Assembly: GCA_025345505.1 (NCBI GenBank)
Contig: JANVCC010000112.1
Coordinates: forward strand, 684,284-748,283
Length of the DNA: 64,000 nucleotides
Direction of reading: 5' to 3'
DNA from: Todiramphus chloris collaris
Taxonomy: Eukaryota; Chordata; Aves; Coraciiformes; Alcedinidae
The translations under genes and the position numbers were made by a program. Position 1 is the stretch's first letter. Each line of letters opens with the position of its first letter. Shown here in pieces: positions 1 to 12,873 of this stretch. A model generated the notes under the pieces. The model worked only from the letters and a program-made list of their open reading frames with translations. It was not told the origin of the DNA and ran no database searches.

Positions 1-2830
1 ACTCCTGCTGTTTTCTTGACTGCTTTATCTACTTAAAATAGTCTGATTAATAAAATGGATCTCAGACGTATCCATCTTTATGTATTTTTCCCATGGAATT
101 AGACAGTACTAAACAGTAATTTGATTTTTTTTAGATTTTATTTTAGTGTTAAACAATGTCAATTGTTCTCTGCAGCAGTGCTGGTGGATGGCTGGTGGGA
201 TGTTATAAATTTGAATTCAATTCAGGCTGGCAGTGATGAGATTCAGGTGTTAACTGGTCTGTTGTGTCATGGCAACCGGGGAACAAATTATGATACACCA
301 GGCCCAAGTGAACTGACTGTGTAAGGCCCTTTTCTTAGATTTTAATCTTACCCGACCTGAAAATAAACACGGCTGGGAAGCCCTTAGTAAAATCATATCT
401 GCATAATTACATGCTACGTATTTTAAATTCCCTCTGTAGTTTCAGATGGATACGGTATGGGTTTGGGAGTCTATCCTTTGCCTGTTTCTCTCCAAATCAC
501 CACAATTACAACAGCACTTCTCTGCCTGTTTTCAGGCTGCAGAGGCATTTGAACACGGCTCTGGTGAACGTCACGGTGCAGATGTAAAGCAGTATTTCAT
601 TCTTTCTCTGTGTTACATATTCAGATGTTAATGATGTATTGTTTGGGTTCGACAAACATGTCCTGTCGCAGGGTATCAGTGAAAGACTCTTTGCTAAATG
701 GTCCAACCAGACGAAACACTGCACATGACAATATTTGCCCATGCCATTTGAGACTCTTACACGTTCCCTGTAGGCTTTTGGAAGGAGAAATGGGACGTTG
801 CAGAGGGCTTGATTATCCTCTCATCGGCAGTCATGTCACTTGATTGATTTGATGGCATCCCCCCCAGTCTATAATGCTATAAATAAAAGGAGGATCAAGT
901 ATTCTGCTTACAGAAACAATGTGTTAAATTAATCAGTTAAAATAATGCTGTTGGCTTCACTGGGTTTACTCTGCAGGATTAACTTGCATTTTTTTTCCAG
1001 TGGTATGCAGCAGGCATGCGCTGCTCTGAACAACCACGGAGTAGGTGTCGCACAACCCTCTGCATTTCTCATGTCACTGGCATCTTCCTACTTCAAAAAA
1101 CCCACAATGTGAACATGAAAAGCATCCTTTGTAGATGTGTGTGGTTTTCTGGACAGGCTCTGAGGTGCTGCTGTGACTCGTGGCCTGTCTTCCACTTTTG
1201 TCTTCCCGTGTGTTTGATGAAGGAGGTCAGGAGAACACTGAAGAGAATAAGGTTTTTCCTCTGTGAGCATCCATCACCTGGAATGGGAATGAGAGTTAAC
1301 ATCAGTTCAGGTTTGAGGTTGCCTCAGCTGTATTCATGCTCTGTGTAACACAGAGACCAGGAGGATCTGGCTGTATTCAACCCAGGTTCCTTCCTCAGAA
1401 GTACCATCAATTCTCAAAGTGGAAGCTATGCTCTGATATGACCAAGCTCCTCACATCAAGCTAAAAACTCAAAAGGTTTTGGAGCTTAATCCTTTCAGCG
1501 GTATCTCTCCCTGTCAGGCTGGAGGGCACACATGTGGCCCTTTGTGCCACACTTTAGAGTATTTCAATCTTCTAACGTTTTTCTGCACAGAGCCCTTCTG
1601 AGAAAAAGGGCAGGCAAAAAAAGGGAGCCTCCTCTGGATTGCTTAATTTCAGCAAGTACAGCGCAGGGTTTCACAGGAGTCCTGTGGGTAGATGTGAAAG
1701 CTGAGAGAAGTGTTTTCCTTTAGTGGGGCTGGATTGATCCTGTGGCTCTCTGCTGTTCTTTTAATTGCATTTCCTTTTTGGTGTGAGTAATCAACACCAG
1801 GAAGCAGTATTTTTCTCTCCCGAACAACAAAAATTCCCAGCTCCGTTTGAAGCTAAATTGTCACAGAGAAAAGCAGCAAATAAAGCATTTGGAAACAGCC
1901 TAATACCCACGTGTGTCAGGCTTGCATATTGCATTTAAAACACAGAGAAACAAGGCTGGTCCATCTTGAGTGCAGCAGAAAAGGCTGATGAGGGCAGGCA
2001 AATACGAGGCTGGGCAAACAGTTGTCCTTTAGCTCAGAGTTGCTTTCTACTCACTTCTTCAAATGGAGGGTTGCAGCCTGCTCTTCAGTTGCTCCTATGA
2101 GTAATTCACTCCAAGTGCCCCCAGGGAATCATATTTCATACTGGCTTTTGACATTTTATGTTTTAATTAAGCTTACCCTGTAGGAAATAAGATGCTAACA
2201 ACTAGGCTTGCCTCTCTAGCACAACAGGATGCCTCCAATGAAATCTGTTGCCTCTGCCCCTTCCAGAGCCTGCACTTTTCTTGTGTTTAACATCTCCAGA
2301 GGGACCAGGCAGGCTTTGTGCAACCTCCGAGCCCGTAGCTGTTAAAACAGGGCACGCTTAATTTCCACCTTGCTGTTATTGCAACTTCATCGGGGTGAGA
2401 ACATTTGTCTAGTTATATTGCCATGTTCTTACAAGGGAGAGAACTTGGATTGTTTCTTTCAGAGGAGGAGGAAAAATAACAAACCCAAATGCTGAAGGTT
2501 GTGGGAATGCAAAGAGCCTTCTTGCTTTACAGGAGGAGTGCCTTGGAGAGTGCAGGGGTCTCGTCTGATTTGTCAGCATTGCTCAGTTTGGCATCATCCT
2601 AGGGTTGAGAATAGCTTATAGTAAGGTTTTCAAACATTTGTCTGTGTTTAGCACTGAAGTGTGGTAACTGGGACCAGTATTTGGCAACTTGGTGTAACAG
2701 AAGGGGCCTTTAGTATCTTTGAGACTCAAAGCACAGACACTTGATCAAAACTCCATGGGGGTAATAACTTACACATAGTTTTGAGATCCCATTCATGTGG
2801 AGTGCAGGGGAATTCAGATTGATTTAACTT
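1..2830. other. unique non-coding DNA, no gene seen
   Basis: This 2.8 kb stretch holds no recognisable gene or CR1 copy. The longest open frame (110 codons near 1016) is not conserved-looking and overlaps equally long frames on the other strand. There are short T runs but no microsatellite of note. The sequence is moderately AT-rich and looks intergenic or intronic. Confidence 0.6.
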
Positions 2831-3158
2831 TCATAGAATCATAGAATGGTGGGGGCTGGAAGGGACCTCTGGAGATGATGCAGTCCAACCCCCCTGCCAG
2901 AGCAGGGTCACCCAGGGCAGCCCACACAGGAACAGAGCCAGGGGGGGCTGGAAAGTCTCCAGAGAAGGAGACTCCACAGCCTCTCTGGGCAGCCTGGCAC
3001 AGGCTCTGTCACCCTTACAGTGAAAAAGTCTCTCCTCATGTTGAGGTGGAACTTGCTGTGTTCCAGTTTGTGCCCATTGCCCCTCATCCTACCCCAGGGC
3101 ACCACTGACAAGAGCCTGGCCCCTTCTCCTTGACACCTGCAGATGTTTGGGAATCTTA
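2831..3158 (-). mobile_element. CR1 LINE, 5'-truncated 3' end
   Basis: On the + strand the block opens with the reverse complement of the CR1 tail (TCATAGAATCATAGAATGG), followed by the mirrored CR1 3' end: GGAAGGGACCTCTGGAGAT, CCAACCCCCCTGCCAGAGCA, then the segment for the last residues of the reverse-transcriptase ORF. The element therefore lies on the minus strand. Only about 330 bases remain, normal for CR1, whose copies are usually cut short at the 5' side. It belongs to the tail type with GCCAGAGCAGGGTCACC, shared with the copies near 12.9, 23.3, 55.5, 59.7 and 60.9 kb. It is dead as a gene. Confidence 0.93.
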
Positions 3159-3480
3159 TGGATGTTTGCAAACCACTGAACTAGCTTTCAGTGGTGATGA
3201 AATTGGTTAAAATCACCTTATTTGCCATGTGTGTGTGGATGGCACCTGGAACAGACGATTTCATCGCTCTGCAGTGACCCTGTAGCAGGATCAAAAGCAG
3301 CCAGCCTTTTTTCTGGGCTGAAAATACAGAAAACCAGTTGCAACATTTCTAGCCTTGGAGAGCTCACAGGCAATGTATAAAATGATGAGAAGGGATAGGG
3401 ACAGAAAGGAAGCTCAGAAAAACAGTGAGGCAGCTCTGAGGTGTTTGATAGGGACTGATTTCAGCATAGCTTCCTAAAAA

Positions 3481-3496
3481 AGAGGAGGAGGAGGAG
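3481..3496. repeat. short (GGA)n run
   Basis: About five GGA/GAG units in a row. Short and ordinary. Confidence 0.8.
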
Positions 3497-4922
3497 TTTT
3501 GTGTTGATTGTGGTGTTTTACCTCACCGCTTGCTGCAGCGACGTTGCTTTGTTGAAATTTGTCCTGTCCTATGTCCCGGAGCAGGAAAGCTGGTGAAGGA
3601 AGAGTTCATCTGCATGTGGTTTATAATGCTTATCCCTTTTAATCCAAATATATTTGTTTCTGTTTGCTTTGAAAAAGTTTTGGAAAAGCCTAAAATGTAG
3701 TGGCAGTGAGGACTGACTCTTGGCTTGAACAAAGCTGCTGAGTGATTATGTGGGTTTCTTCATTTGCATCGTGGGAGCAGAGCTCTCTCCTGTTCTGGGG
3801 ATGGAATTGAATCACAGGTGGCCTCAAAGCAATTTTCAGCTTTGCCAAATATTTCTGCGTATCAGCTGTGTTATTTAAATATTCTCTTTGCCTCTGTTCT
3901 CCACTTGCAGGGGATGCTGCTGCTTCCTTGCAATGGATAGGGGTTGGAAACATGAACGTGTGAATATTTTACTGAAGGGAGTGTTTGGGTTTGGATGAGA
4001 CTAGGGTAGCAATGCAGATACCTGAGCTACTGATGGGACTAAAATGGTTATTTCAAGACCAGTCAGAAAACCAGAGCTGTAAGCTGAGAGACTTGCAGTG
4101 CTGCTGTCAGCAAGCAAAGAAGGAATTGTGTGATCTTTTTATTTTTTACCTCACTGCTTGCTCACGCTCGGCTTTAATTGCGAACTGAATTACAGCTCTT
4201 TTGCCAGCTACTGCAGAAGTAGTGAGGATGTCCAGGTTTGTAACACCTATATCTTACTCTGATGGGCTTATTTGAGCTGACTGTGGTAGCTGCGGATCCT
4301 GTGCTTTATGCAGGATGTGTGAAAGGAAGAACATTTACAAAAGCTGCTTTTGTCGGTTTTATAGTATCCTCAAAAGACACAACCACTTTAGTCTGAAGAC
4401 TGAGCTGCATCGTTTCCCTGCCCTCTTGAACTTGTTTTTCTGATACTAGACTACTTTGTCTTTCATGTCCCTGACATGAAACACAAGGGTCACAGATGTT
4501 TGGGAAGTGATGAACAGAAGTTGCCCAAATGCACAGTCCTATTTCCAGCACCATGCAGTGTGACAAGCTGATTTAGATGTCCAGGTCAAACGATTCTTTT
4601 CAGGTGACTCCATCAACCATCCTGGGCACAGTTGTTTTCTTCTGTATTAAGACTTCATCCTGCAAGGTGCTTTTTGTTATTTTGACTGGACTGGAGGCTG
4701 CTATGAGGACGTTGCTTCACCAGCCTATGACTAATGTGTGTCACAAGTTTGCTGTTGGAATGGGACACCAAGGTGCCAGTTTCCCTCTGCTGTGCCCAGA
4801 CCCTTCCAACACAGCGTGTTTAATACACGGGTATGATGTGCCCAGGAAGAAAGGCTGTGGGACAAACAGCTTCATGGAGGTGCTTCTGGAGAGGAGACAC
4901 TCAGAAAATGCTTTGAAAGAGT

Positions 4923-4944
4923 AAAAAAGAAAAAAAAAAAAAAA
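4923..4944. repeat. A-rich run
   Basis: Nearly pure A over about 22 bases, interrupted by a single G. It could be the tail of a very old retrocopy on the + strand, but no recognisable source sequence lies upstream. A simple homopolymer is the more likely reading. Confidence 0.75.
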
Positions 4945-5471
4945 TTACAAAGAACTGAATATGTCTCTTTTACAGGAGAGCAAAGGGGTCTGATCCCTTC
5001 TGGACTTAAAATGACTGAATCAGTGCAGCCTGGTATTGTCAAAGTACCTGATTTACAAATATATCTATATATTGGCTTTACTAGTAGGAAAACCAGAAAA
5101 AAACACTTGTTATTGTTTCCATAGCACATCAATCTAAATAGTATCCAGTGGTTTCTATGCAACAGCACTTAGCAAACTTAATAATGTACTTTGTGTTTAT
5201 TAAAGATGGTGATTCTCAAGCTTTAGCGAGCTGGGCTGAATTCAAACGGTTTGAGAGAAACAAAGAGGAAGAAAAATCAGTGAATGGCAATGGTTTTCCT
5301 TATCCTCAATGAAATTTCACCTCTGCACACCACGGAATCCTTGCAGGTTGTATCATTTATGTTTGCACTCAGTAAAGGTCCGGGAAGGGTGATTTCATTG
5401 CCGTTGTTCCTGACTGCTACAGTCGGAAGACCCAGCTGAGTCTCCTGGTCATAAAAAGGGGGGTACCTAGA

Positions 5472-5484
5472 TTTTTTTTTTTTT
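5472..5484. repeat. T13 run
   Basis: A homopolymer of T about 30 bases upstream of the AG at 5514. It adds to the pyrimidine richness ahead of that splice-like site. Confidence 0.8.
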
Positions 5485-5515
5485 GTAGCCTATTGTCATT
5501 TCTTTCTTTGAACAG

Positions 5516-5726
5516 ATGCAGACAGGCAGTAGGCTGCCTGCAGATCTGGAAACAGACACTGGGTTTGAATCCCTGCTTAATTCTTTGACCTCAAACCCAA
5601 CCTTGTTACAGATACTAGAAATGCCTCCGTGGGTCCTGCTGTCACTCTTAAGCCTGCGTGATCTTTCTATCATGCTGCACCAAGCAGCTAAGCATGGCAA
5701 CAGTCTTGCTGGCTGCCTTCCTGAGG
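5516..5726 (+). other. exon-like open block, unproven
   Basis: A pyrimidine-rich stretch ends in AACAG at 5511-5515, followed by an ATG and a frame open for 70 codons. A donor-like GAGG/GTATGA sits at 5723-5732, which would make a 211-base exon. The predicted peptide begins MQTGSRLPADLETD and carries a leucine-rich middle (PPWVLLSLLSLRDLSIML). I do not recognise it as part of any family. A 70-codon frame arises by chance fairly often in 64 kb, and no flanking exons were found, so this is only a candidate. It also contains a tRNA B-box-like string (GGTTTGAATCC, 5562-5572) without the rest of a tRNA. Confidence 0.12.
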
Positions 5727-6780
5727 GTATGATATGACTTTTTCTGGGGAAAAAAAGCCCAGCAAGTATGTAATTAAAAAAAAAAACCCAAACCAAACAG
5801 CCCCCAAACCTCCTGAAATATAGCAGAAGCTTGTTCTACAATCGCATGAATGGGTTTAGACTTAAAGCAGGGATGCAGTAGATGCAGCTCCTGCTGCCTC
5901 TCGGTCACAATTAGACTCCAGTATCCTTCTGGCTTTTGATTCATCAAGTGGTCAAACTGGGAGGGGTTGGTGGGGTTTTGTTTGTTGTGTGCAGTCTTGC
6001 TGGCTGTGTAAGCCTGTGAAGAAGAGCAAAGGTCTTTATTTGGCTGAGGTAAATTGGTCTGAGGCTCAGGATGTCTGCTTTTTATTTTCTGGCTTAATCC
6101 GTTTGCACCTTGGCCCTTGTGTTTCCTCGGCTCTGGAGGGATGGGACCGAGCCAAGTCTCCTTCTACCTGAATCATTATGTAAAGCAGTACTAATATTGG
6201 TCTCAATTCTGTGAATATTTCTGGGTTTACTTATTTGTGTTGCTAACTCGAATCGTCTCCTTTCCTTCAGACATGAAATTAAGCATGTGTGCTATTGTTG
6301 CTTCTCAGGGGCAGCTTTTTATCTGGCTGTGGCTATAAGCACCTCTCTACAGATGGTGTTAGAAAGTGAAATTACAGTTTTCCATGACTGCATTGGCAAT
6401 TGCTAAGTTTAAATGGAGAATAAAATACCGTTCAATTCCCAAAGCTCCCCACAGTCTGTTAGTCTCTGCTGCGTTAATATCATTTATTAAATAGCATTTT
6501 CTTGAACAGTTCTGACTGAAAAGGGCATTGATGATCCATCCCTGTGCCACTGCACTCCACTTCACCTTGGTGGTAAAGTCACCAAGGACTCTACAGGTTC
6601 CTACCAGCTTTCATCATTTATTTTCTACTGTATCTTCAGTTATAAAATACCATCCAGAGGCCTGTAAACCCTTGGGGTGATGGTCTTCCATTAAAGCATG
6701 GTTTATAAGCAATAATGCAGAGCTTTTTCTTCATTTCAAGAATGCTATGGATAATGTAGTGTAATTTTAATCCATAATGG

Positions 6781-6788
6781 TGTGTGTA

Positions 6789-6819
<31 letters not shown>

Positions 6820-6820
6820 G
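6781..6820. repeat. compound (TG)n(TA)n microsatellite
   Basis: About 20 bases of TG repeats, with one TA interruption, pass directly into about 20 bases of TA repeats. Likely length-variable. Alternating purine/pyrimidine DNA of this type can adopt Z-form or unpaired structure, but nothing here shows a function. Confidence 0.95.
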
Positions 6821-7159
6821 TTGTTTTGGGAGGAATGAGGCCACTTGGGTACTCCAGAGAGCTTCCCTGAGAGCATGTCATTAACTCATTCCTGCACTGC
6901 ACATCTGCCTCAATTAGTGAAATTAAAATGTCGTTTTCTGGGTCAGTGGCACAAGCTGCAAGGATTTCAGATTCCCAGTGGGTGAGTGCACAGACATGTG
7001 CCTGAACTGTGGGAAATGGTAACTAATATATATCTAGATAACTAGAATAAATCTACCATGCTAGAAACCATACAAAACTGAGCGTGACATTGTTCTTGTC
7101 CCAGATGCTGTTCTAAAAGCGAACAAAATTGGGCACTATATAGAAGAAAGCAAGTATTA

Positions 7160-7230
7160 CCATCACCAGTTTAGATGAGAAGGCAAGAAATGGATTCAGA
7201 ACCCAGCTGCTCGATACTCAGCAGCTCTCG
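7160..7230 (-). mobile_element. possible L2/MIR relic
   Basis: The + strand reads ACCAGTTTAGATGAGAAGG and then GATTCAGAACCCAGCTGCT. This resembles the reversed shared 3' end of L2 and MIR (TTTACAGATGAGGAAAC ... GGATTCGAACCCAGG), with the middle part lost. Such relics are old and common in amniotes. The match was judged by eye over about 70 bases and could be chance. Confidence 0.35.
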
Positions 7231-9451
7231 TTAAAAATTTCACATGATGTTTTAATCAAATTTGAGACCTAATATAAAATTACTGGCCAGTTTCTCTTTA
7301 GCTTCTGGATTTAACAGAATTTATGTAACATCACCATTTTCCTTGAAAATTAATTCCCCCAAAGGAGAAGACCTTTGCAAGCATACAAAAAAAAGCAAAT
7401 TGCATAAAAGCTTATAGTGAAAAGGGGTGGGGAGGAAGAGGGAAAACTAGGTTACAAAATTGAAAGTGTTTTGTAGAAAAACGGATTTAAAAATAATTAG
7501 AATAGATGGGGTCTCCTTAGCATTGTGCCTTTATTAAAGCTTGTAAAGTGATTTGAGATTACTTGGGGGATGGAACTCAAAGTGAAACTTGTCATTGCAT
7601 AGTGGAATTAAATCCCTTTCTCTTTTTTTAAAGACCTGAAAGCAGCATGCAGTGCTGTGGATTTTTAATCACAGCTGCTTAAATGTCAGGAATTAGTTTT
7701 TATCTCGGCAACCTGTTTATCAGAAAAATCCGGAAGTTCAAAGCAGATAACTGAAGGCGATGGAAGAGTTGAAACAGGCTCACAAATACGTTTCTGTCAT
7801 GGCTTTATTCTCTGGAAATAAGTAGTACCAGTGTTCTTAGCGAGGCATAAATAAAAAGTCAGGCATGCCCTGAAGCAAGCAGGAAAAGATCAGTTGAGCA
7901 GCATCGTTCGTAGTTTGACCAGCAGCCCGATGACGGGCTCCAAAGCCGTATTGCAGGTCTTCGTGATCCCACAGCCCACATTCCCAGGCACCCTGCTCCC
8001 TGTTTTCTGTAACCCTCCTTCTCAGGGGGGCAGAAACATAAAGCCCCAAATACCTGATTTTCCACAGTGATTTCTTCTCTACTTGCAACGCTGTTTTTTC
8101 CCCAGGACACCCTGTGAGCAGAAGTCAGAAAGACGTTCTCCGTTCGAAGCATCAGTTCGCTCTCTAACTATAGCATCTTGGATATTTCATTTTCTCTTCA
8201 TGTTAGTCAGAGACTACTTGAGACAACCCTGATTATACATGTTTTGTTCTTCCCCTGGAGTACTCTTGGCAGAAAAGCTCTCTTGGTGAACTCTGATCTT
8301 TGTGCTTTCTAGAAGCTGACAGCAGAGCCTGCAAAATTGCCTGTTTCAAGGGAAAGTAGAGAGCGAGGTAGCAGAGGCTTCCATAAAGAAAAGCACCAAG
8401 GAAAACCAGAGCAGCTGGGTGGTCAGGAGCAGGATTGATGCTGCAACAGTCAGAAAATGTGAGTGCAGAAACCTGCTGAGGCCCTGGGTCTGTTTACTCC
8501 ATATGAGTGCTTTACAAAATCAGTTTGAATTTTAAAAGCATTTTGGTGTTGTCAATTCTGCACCACTACTTGACTCTCTTGATTTTTTTTTTTCCCCCCA
8601 GTGCAAAAAAATACTTGAAATGTAAGGTTTCAGTTAGCTCTGGTCGAGCACACCAAGGAGGAAATGGGCTTTGCTCACAAAGATGGAAGTTGTCCAGAGT
8701 TATAACATGATTTATAGTGTACAACATTTTTCCCTGAAGGAACGCCTGTTGTTTGAGGGAGAGCAAAGGAATTGAACAGGAAACCCTTGGGGTCTGTAGT
8801 GTGCAGGTCGCTGGATAATCCACCCATTCTGATGAATATTACTGTGTGTCTTGACTGGTTTATACAATACAGAATTTCCTAACTGTGTTGGGATCTGAGG
8901 TGCAAAGGTGGCACTGTGGCTTAAACAGCAGCAGTTGTATGTAGGTGGAAGATGGGTTGAAAGAAATCGGTGAGTAGTCATCGCTGCAGTGTTATAAATG
9001 ACAGGACTAATTGCAGTCTTAATTACAGTGGTGTAATTGTGGAAAAAGAGATTAAGGCATTAAAGTTAGGACAAATGTAACAGCTATTAAATGAGAGAGA
9101 TAAGAACTCAGGCTATCATTTTATCTGCGTGTGTGTGCATGTAATCTGAAGGCTTCTGTAGTTTGAGAGATTTGGTTATTAGTTTATTGCAGATAAGGTT
9201 GTTAAAAACAGACTATGAAACTTAAGCCAATAAACTTCAAGTGGTTGTCACTGGTGAAGGAGCAATATTCTCTCTTAGCACCCAGGCACTGGGAGCAATG
9301 GTAATGTGTTTTCCAACCAAACACAGACATTTTAATTCCATTACTGAGCTAAGTACAGTAATTGTACAGTGTATAATAACTACCTTCTTTTCCCCTCTTG
9401 AGCTTGTTCCCACATCACAAAATGAATCCTTGTTTTGACCAAAGTGTAGCT

Positions 9452-9493
9452 CTCGTGGGACGCGTGCGGTAGTCGTGCCGACATCGCTCCGAG
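9452..9493. other. CpG cluster, 8 CpG in about 42 bases
   Basis: The stretch contains CTCGTGGGACGCGTGCGG and GTCGTGCCGACATCGCTCCG in AT-rich surroundings where CpG is rare. No gene, splice pair or promoter element could be tied to it. A germline-unmethylated regulatory patch or a constrained exon would both preserve CpG in this way. Confidence 0.5.
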
Positions 9494-12400
9494 AACACTG
9501 TGCCATTGTCATCAGGCTACCCCCATCCTGATAATTAATCCAGGGCTGTGCTGCATCATTTATGTCCTCTCGTTTTGATGGTGTGAAAGAAATTCACTTG
9601 TGCAGTGCCCTGCAAGGGCCTCCCTTCTCCTGTTGGATGTGTAGGGGTGCTGCTGTAACACAAAAAAATATTCTCCCTGGTTGTTTCCTCTCTGTCCTCA
9701 GCTGCCTTCATCTGCTTGTTGATCTCATCTCACCTGCTGCTTTTCTTTGTATTCCTTGTTTTCCTTTTTATCTTCAAACAGTATAAACATCAAAGCAATG
9801 TAAGCTAATCCTCACCTTGCACGTACACCCTCAAAACAAATCCCATTTGGAATGAGCAAAGCAGTCCCTTCCTGAATGTTATCTCGGAGCTTCAGTCACT
9901 CAGTTTGGCTCCTGGACGTGTTGCCAGTTCAGGTTTTGGCAGCTCAGCTGGTATAGATTTCTGCTTACGATGATCCCTGCAAGGAAACAGTGGCTGGAGT
10001 ATAGACATGCAGAGCAGAAATAATTTGTCTGGCATCCATCCCTTTCTGATCCGTTAGATGACACCAGCAGCCCTTGTGGGTCCTGGAGAATGTTAATACT
10101 AGAAGATGCGGGCTTACAAGCATTAAGTGCAAATTTTGGAGAATGTTTAATGATTGTGGCTTAATTGTCCTGTGGATATGCAATATGAATACACAAAGAA
10201 AACCCTGAGGTGTGTGGAGTTTGATAAAAGCGATGGTTCAGTTAAATCTTAACTTCTCTGAATGCAGAAACTTGCACCAAGAAGGGAGTAACTAAGCAGG
10301 AACTCTTGGAATCTGCAGGATTTAATACTGTACCAAAATGAAAGCTCAGGAAGTGCTGAATTTAACTGGGTGCATATGTGGGTATCGATGGAACATACGT
10401 GGTCACTGAATTTTCATATGCCTGACTTCTTTCATTTGCCCTTCAAATGCTGACGTAGATGTAGCAGAAGAAAATGAACTTTGGATTCATGGCTATGACC
10501 TGTATGTGGTAAATGATTGTGGAAGGGACAGGAGCAGCAAGTGCTGCTTGTGTTTCTTATGTTGGATGAGTTGCCTGGTTGCAGGCACATGGCCAATGCA
10601 CCAGTTGCTGTTTCTCCCTTTTTCCCTTGCTTTCACCAGAAACTGAATTCTTATCAAAACTGAAGTCTGCACTGGTGGTTGTCCTTTAGCACGCACTGAG
10701 CTGGACTTTGTTGCAATAGCACTTTGTGTTCAGGTTTATGGGAAGTGAGTTGAAGTCTCTTCTTTGTAGACTACAAAAGAAAGTCTGTGAGGAGCCAGCA
10801 GGACCTCCCACATAGCACAGGTCAGAAGATTACAGCTATTAATTTCATGTTGCAATTGTTAACTACCACATGTAAAATGTGCTTCATTTTCTTCTCAGAG
10901 GTGTTATTGTTTAGTATAATGCACCAGTTTATTTTCATCACCTGGAGCGGGATTATTCTGGTCTTGCTCAAATGCATTTAGGCAAAGAAAATTGTGGCAA
11001 GGCATAGGTTTTAGGTATACTAATGATAAACACCTATACGTAATGGTAAAAGAAACACTAAAGGTAAAGAAGCAGAGTAATCTACCTTTTTGTGAAGGGA
11101 ATCTATGGCAGAGAGACGTACAATGGAACTGTCCTTATCCTTTCCCTTTCAGGAAATGCAGATTCTATCAGAAAACACTATTCTCCTCTTAAGTTTGATC
11201 AGTTTTTGGTGATACCATTCAAAACCAGAAGCAATTTGAATGAGTATGGCTTCCATTCTATAAAGTGAATGGAAAAAGCCCAGTGCAGTGTGGAGTTAGG
11301 GTTGTTTGCATCCCAGCAAATGGTCTGGCAGTTACTCTAGAGTGTGGTTTATTCTTTGGCAAGTGATAAGTTTTAATTTTCTACTACTTTTAGATGAGTC
11401 TATATTGATGCTTTATTCACATTTCATCTTTTTCACAAAAAAAAGAGCAAAGTGTTTTATTTTTCATAAAGAAAACATGGGTGAGCACCTCTCATTTTGT
11501 AATTTGAAGTAGAAAAAGAGGGATAAATTTCAGGGAGGATGACGTTTTCTAACAGGAACTAAACGTATGAAGGGTTGGATCATGCAAAAGTTCGAAGAAA
11601 GGGGGGAAAAAATAAGTTGGCACTTTCAACTCTTAGTCTGATTGTCCTTTTGGCATTTTCTGTCAGACTTAGATGGGAATCAAGTCGATGTAGCAAAGGT
11701 TCTATCCAAGAGCAATGATTGGAACCTGCCCATAGAAATAAAACGTTTTTGCCGACTCGATTAATATGTCCAGGTTAACTCATCTGTTAATGCTCGAACT
11801 TGATGCTTTGCTGTAAATCCCACGTATCTAGGAAATGCAAGGGGTCTTTTCTGTACACGTTTTATTTCTTCTGGTGGCCCCCCTTTTTCTTAAACATATG
11901 TATCTTCTCCTTTCAGCTGGTTTAACTCGTACTTGAAATGCCTCTGTATTCAGAACTCATAAAGAATCCTTCCTAGTAGCGTAAGCAGAAAAATCTCAAT
12001 TGCCACATGGCACGTTAAGAAGAGAAGAGCAAAGCTGGGGGAAGAAGGGTGGGAATCTCTATCTCCTTGGAGCTGAACCTTCCAGTCCACCAAAGAAAAA
12101 CCTGTTTTCTGTGATTTCTACTTATTTGATACTAAATATACAGATGTAGAGCACAGAAAGGGGAATGTTGTCACCGGCTCCAAGTGTTGGATTGAATATT
12201 TAGCTTTAGTCTTCCTTGAATTTTTAATAGGTGCCTGGCAGAATATGGGCTGAAAAGCCACATTGTACTGAATTCCTCTCTCCAAAGTCCTTTGCTGGTT
12301 TTGAAAACGCTCTGTGTTGTTTTGCAGAGAACCTAAAGCTCAGTGTAGGTGATTGAGCTATCGTTGCAACACTGTGCTGTTGTAATCTGCCTCGTGCAGC

Positions 12401-12873
12401 GTGCTGCAAATAAGCACATTTAGCAGTTCCCTTCTTCTATCCTGCACCAAGCTTGGTCCAGAAAGAGCAAAATATCCCAAGCAGACAAGCTGCCTGCTGT
12501 TTCTGTGAAAGCTGAACCAACTGTGCAAAGAGCGGGTGTGGGAACTGTTTTGGGGGTACCCTGACTCGTATCATTCCCTTTGCTCTTGGGAGTTCTGTGA
12601 ACAACGTGGCTCGTGATCTAAGCCATGCTGCTTTCAATAGCCACACAACTGCTGTCAGTGTGGTATCCATGGAGAAGATCAGGGCAGTGGTCCTCCCAGC
12701 TCTCCACTGAAGTTCAGTCATCCCAAAGTGAGATTGGGGTGTCAGAGTTGGAGAAAATCAGTGTCTTTTAAGGCATGGAGGGGGAAAAGAGGTTTTGTTG
12801 TAGGGAAATCTGAGCCAGCTCAGACAAATCAGACAAAAATGGTGTTAAATTGAGGCAGGACGTTTCAGTGAAA

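Larger units (their letters stand above)
3159..12873. other. unique non-coding DNA with minor repeats
   Basis: A 9.7 kb stretch without a CR1 copy or supportable gene. It holds a GGA run at 3481, an A-rich run at 4923, a T run at 5472, a splice-like open block at 5516, a TG/TA microsatellite at 6781, a possible L2/MIR relic at 7160 and a CpG cluster at 9452, each listed separately. The remainder is AT-rich single-copy-looking sequence. The 115-codon frame at 4577-4924 ends beside the A-rich run but resembles no known protein. Confidence 0.55.

Noticed and set aside
4577-4924. 115-codon frame ending beside an A-rich run, suggesting a retrocopied gene
   Set aside because: The peptide is not recognised, there is no polyadenylation signal between stop and A run, and no flanking duplication was seen. 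The adjacency looks accidental.
5205-5235. hAT/Charlie-type terminal repeat (GGTGATTCTCAAGCTTT)
   Set aside because: A single short match with no partner inverted repeat or target duplication.
5562-5572. tRNA gene or tRNA-derived SINE from a B-box-like string
   Set aside because: GGTTTGAATCC and a partial T arm are present, but no A box at the right distance, no acceptor stem and no anticodon arm could be found.
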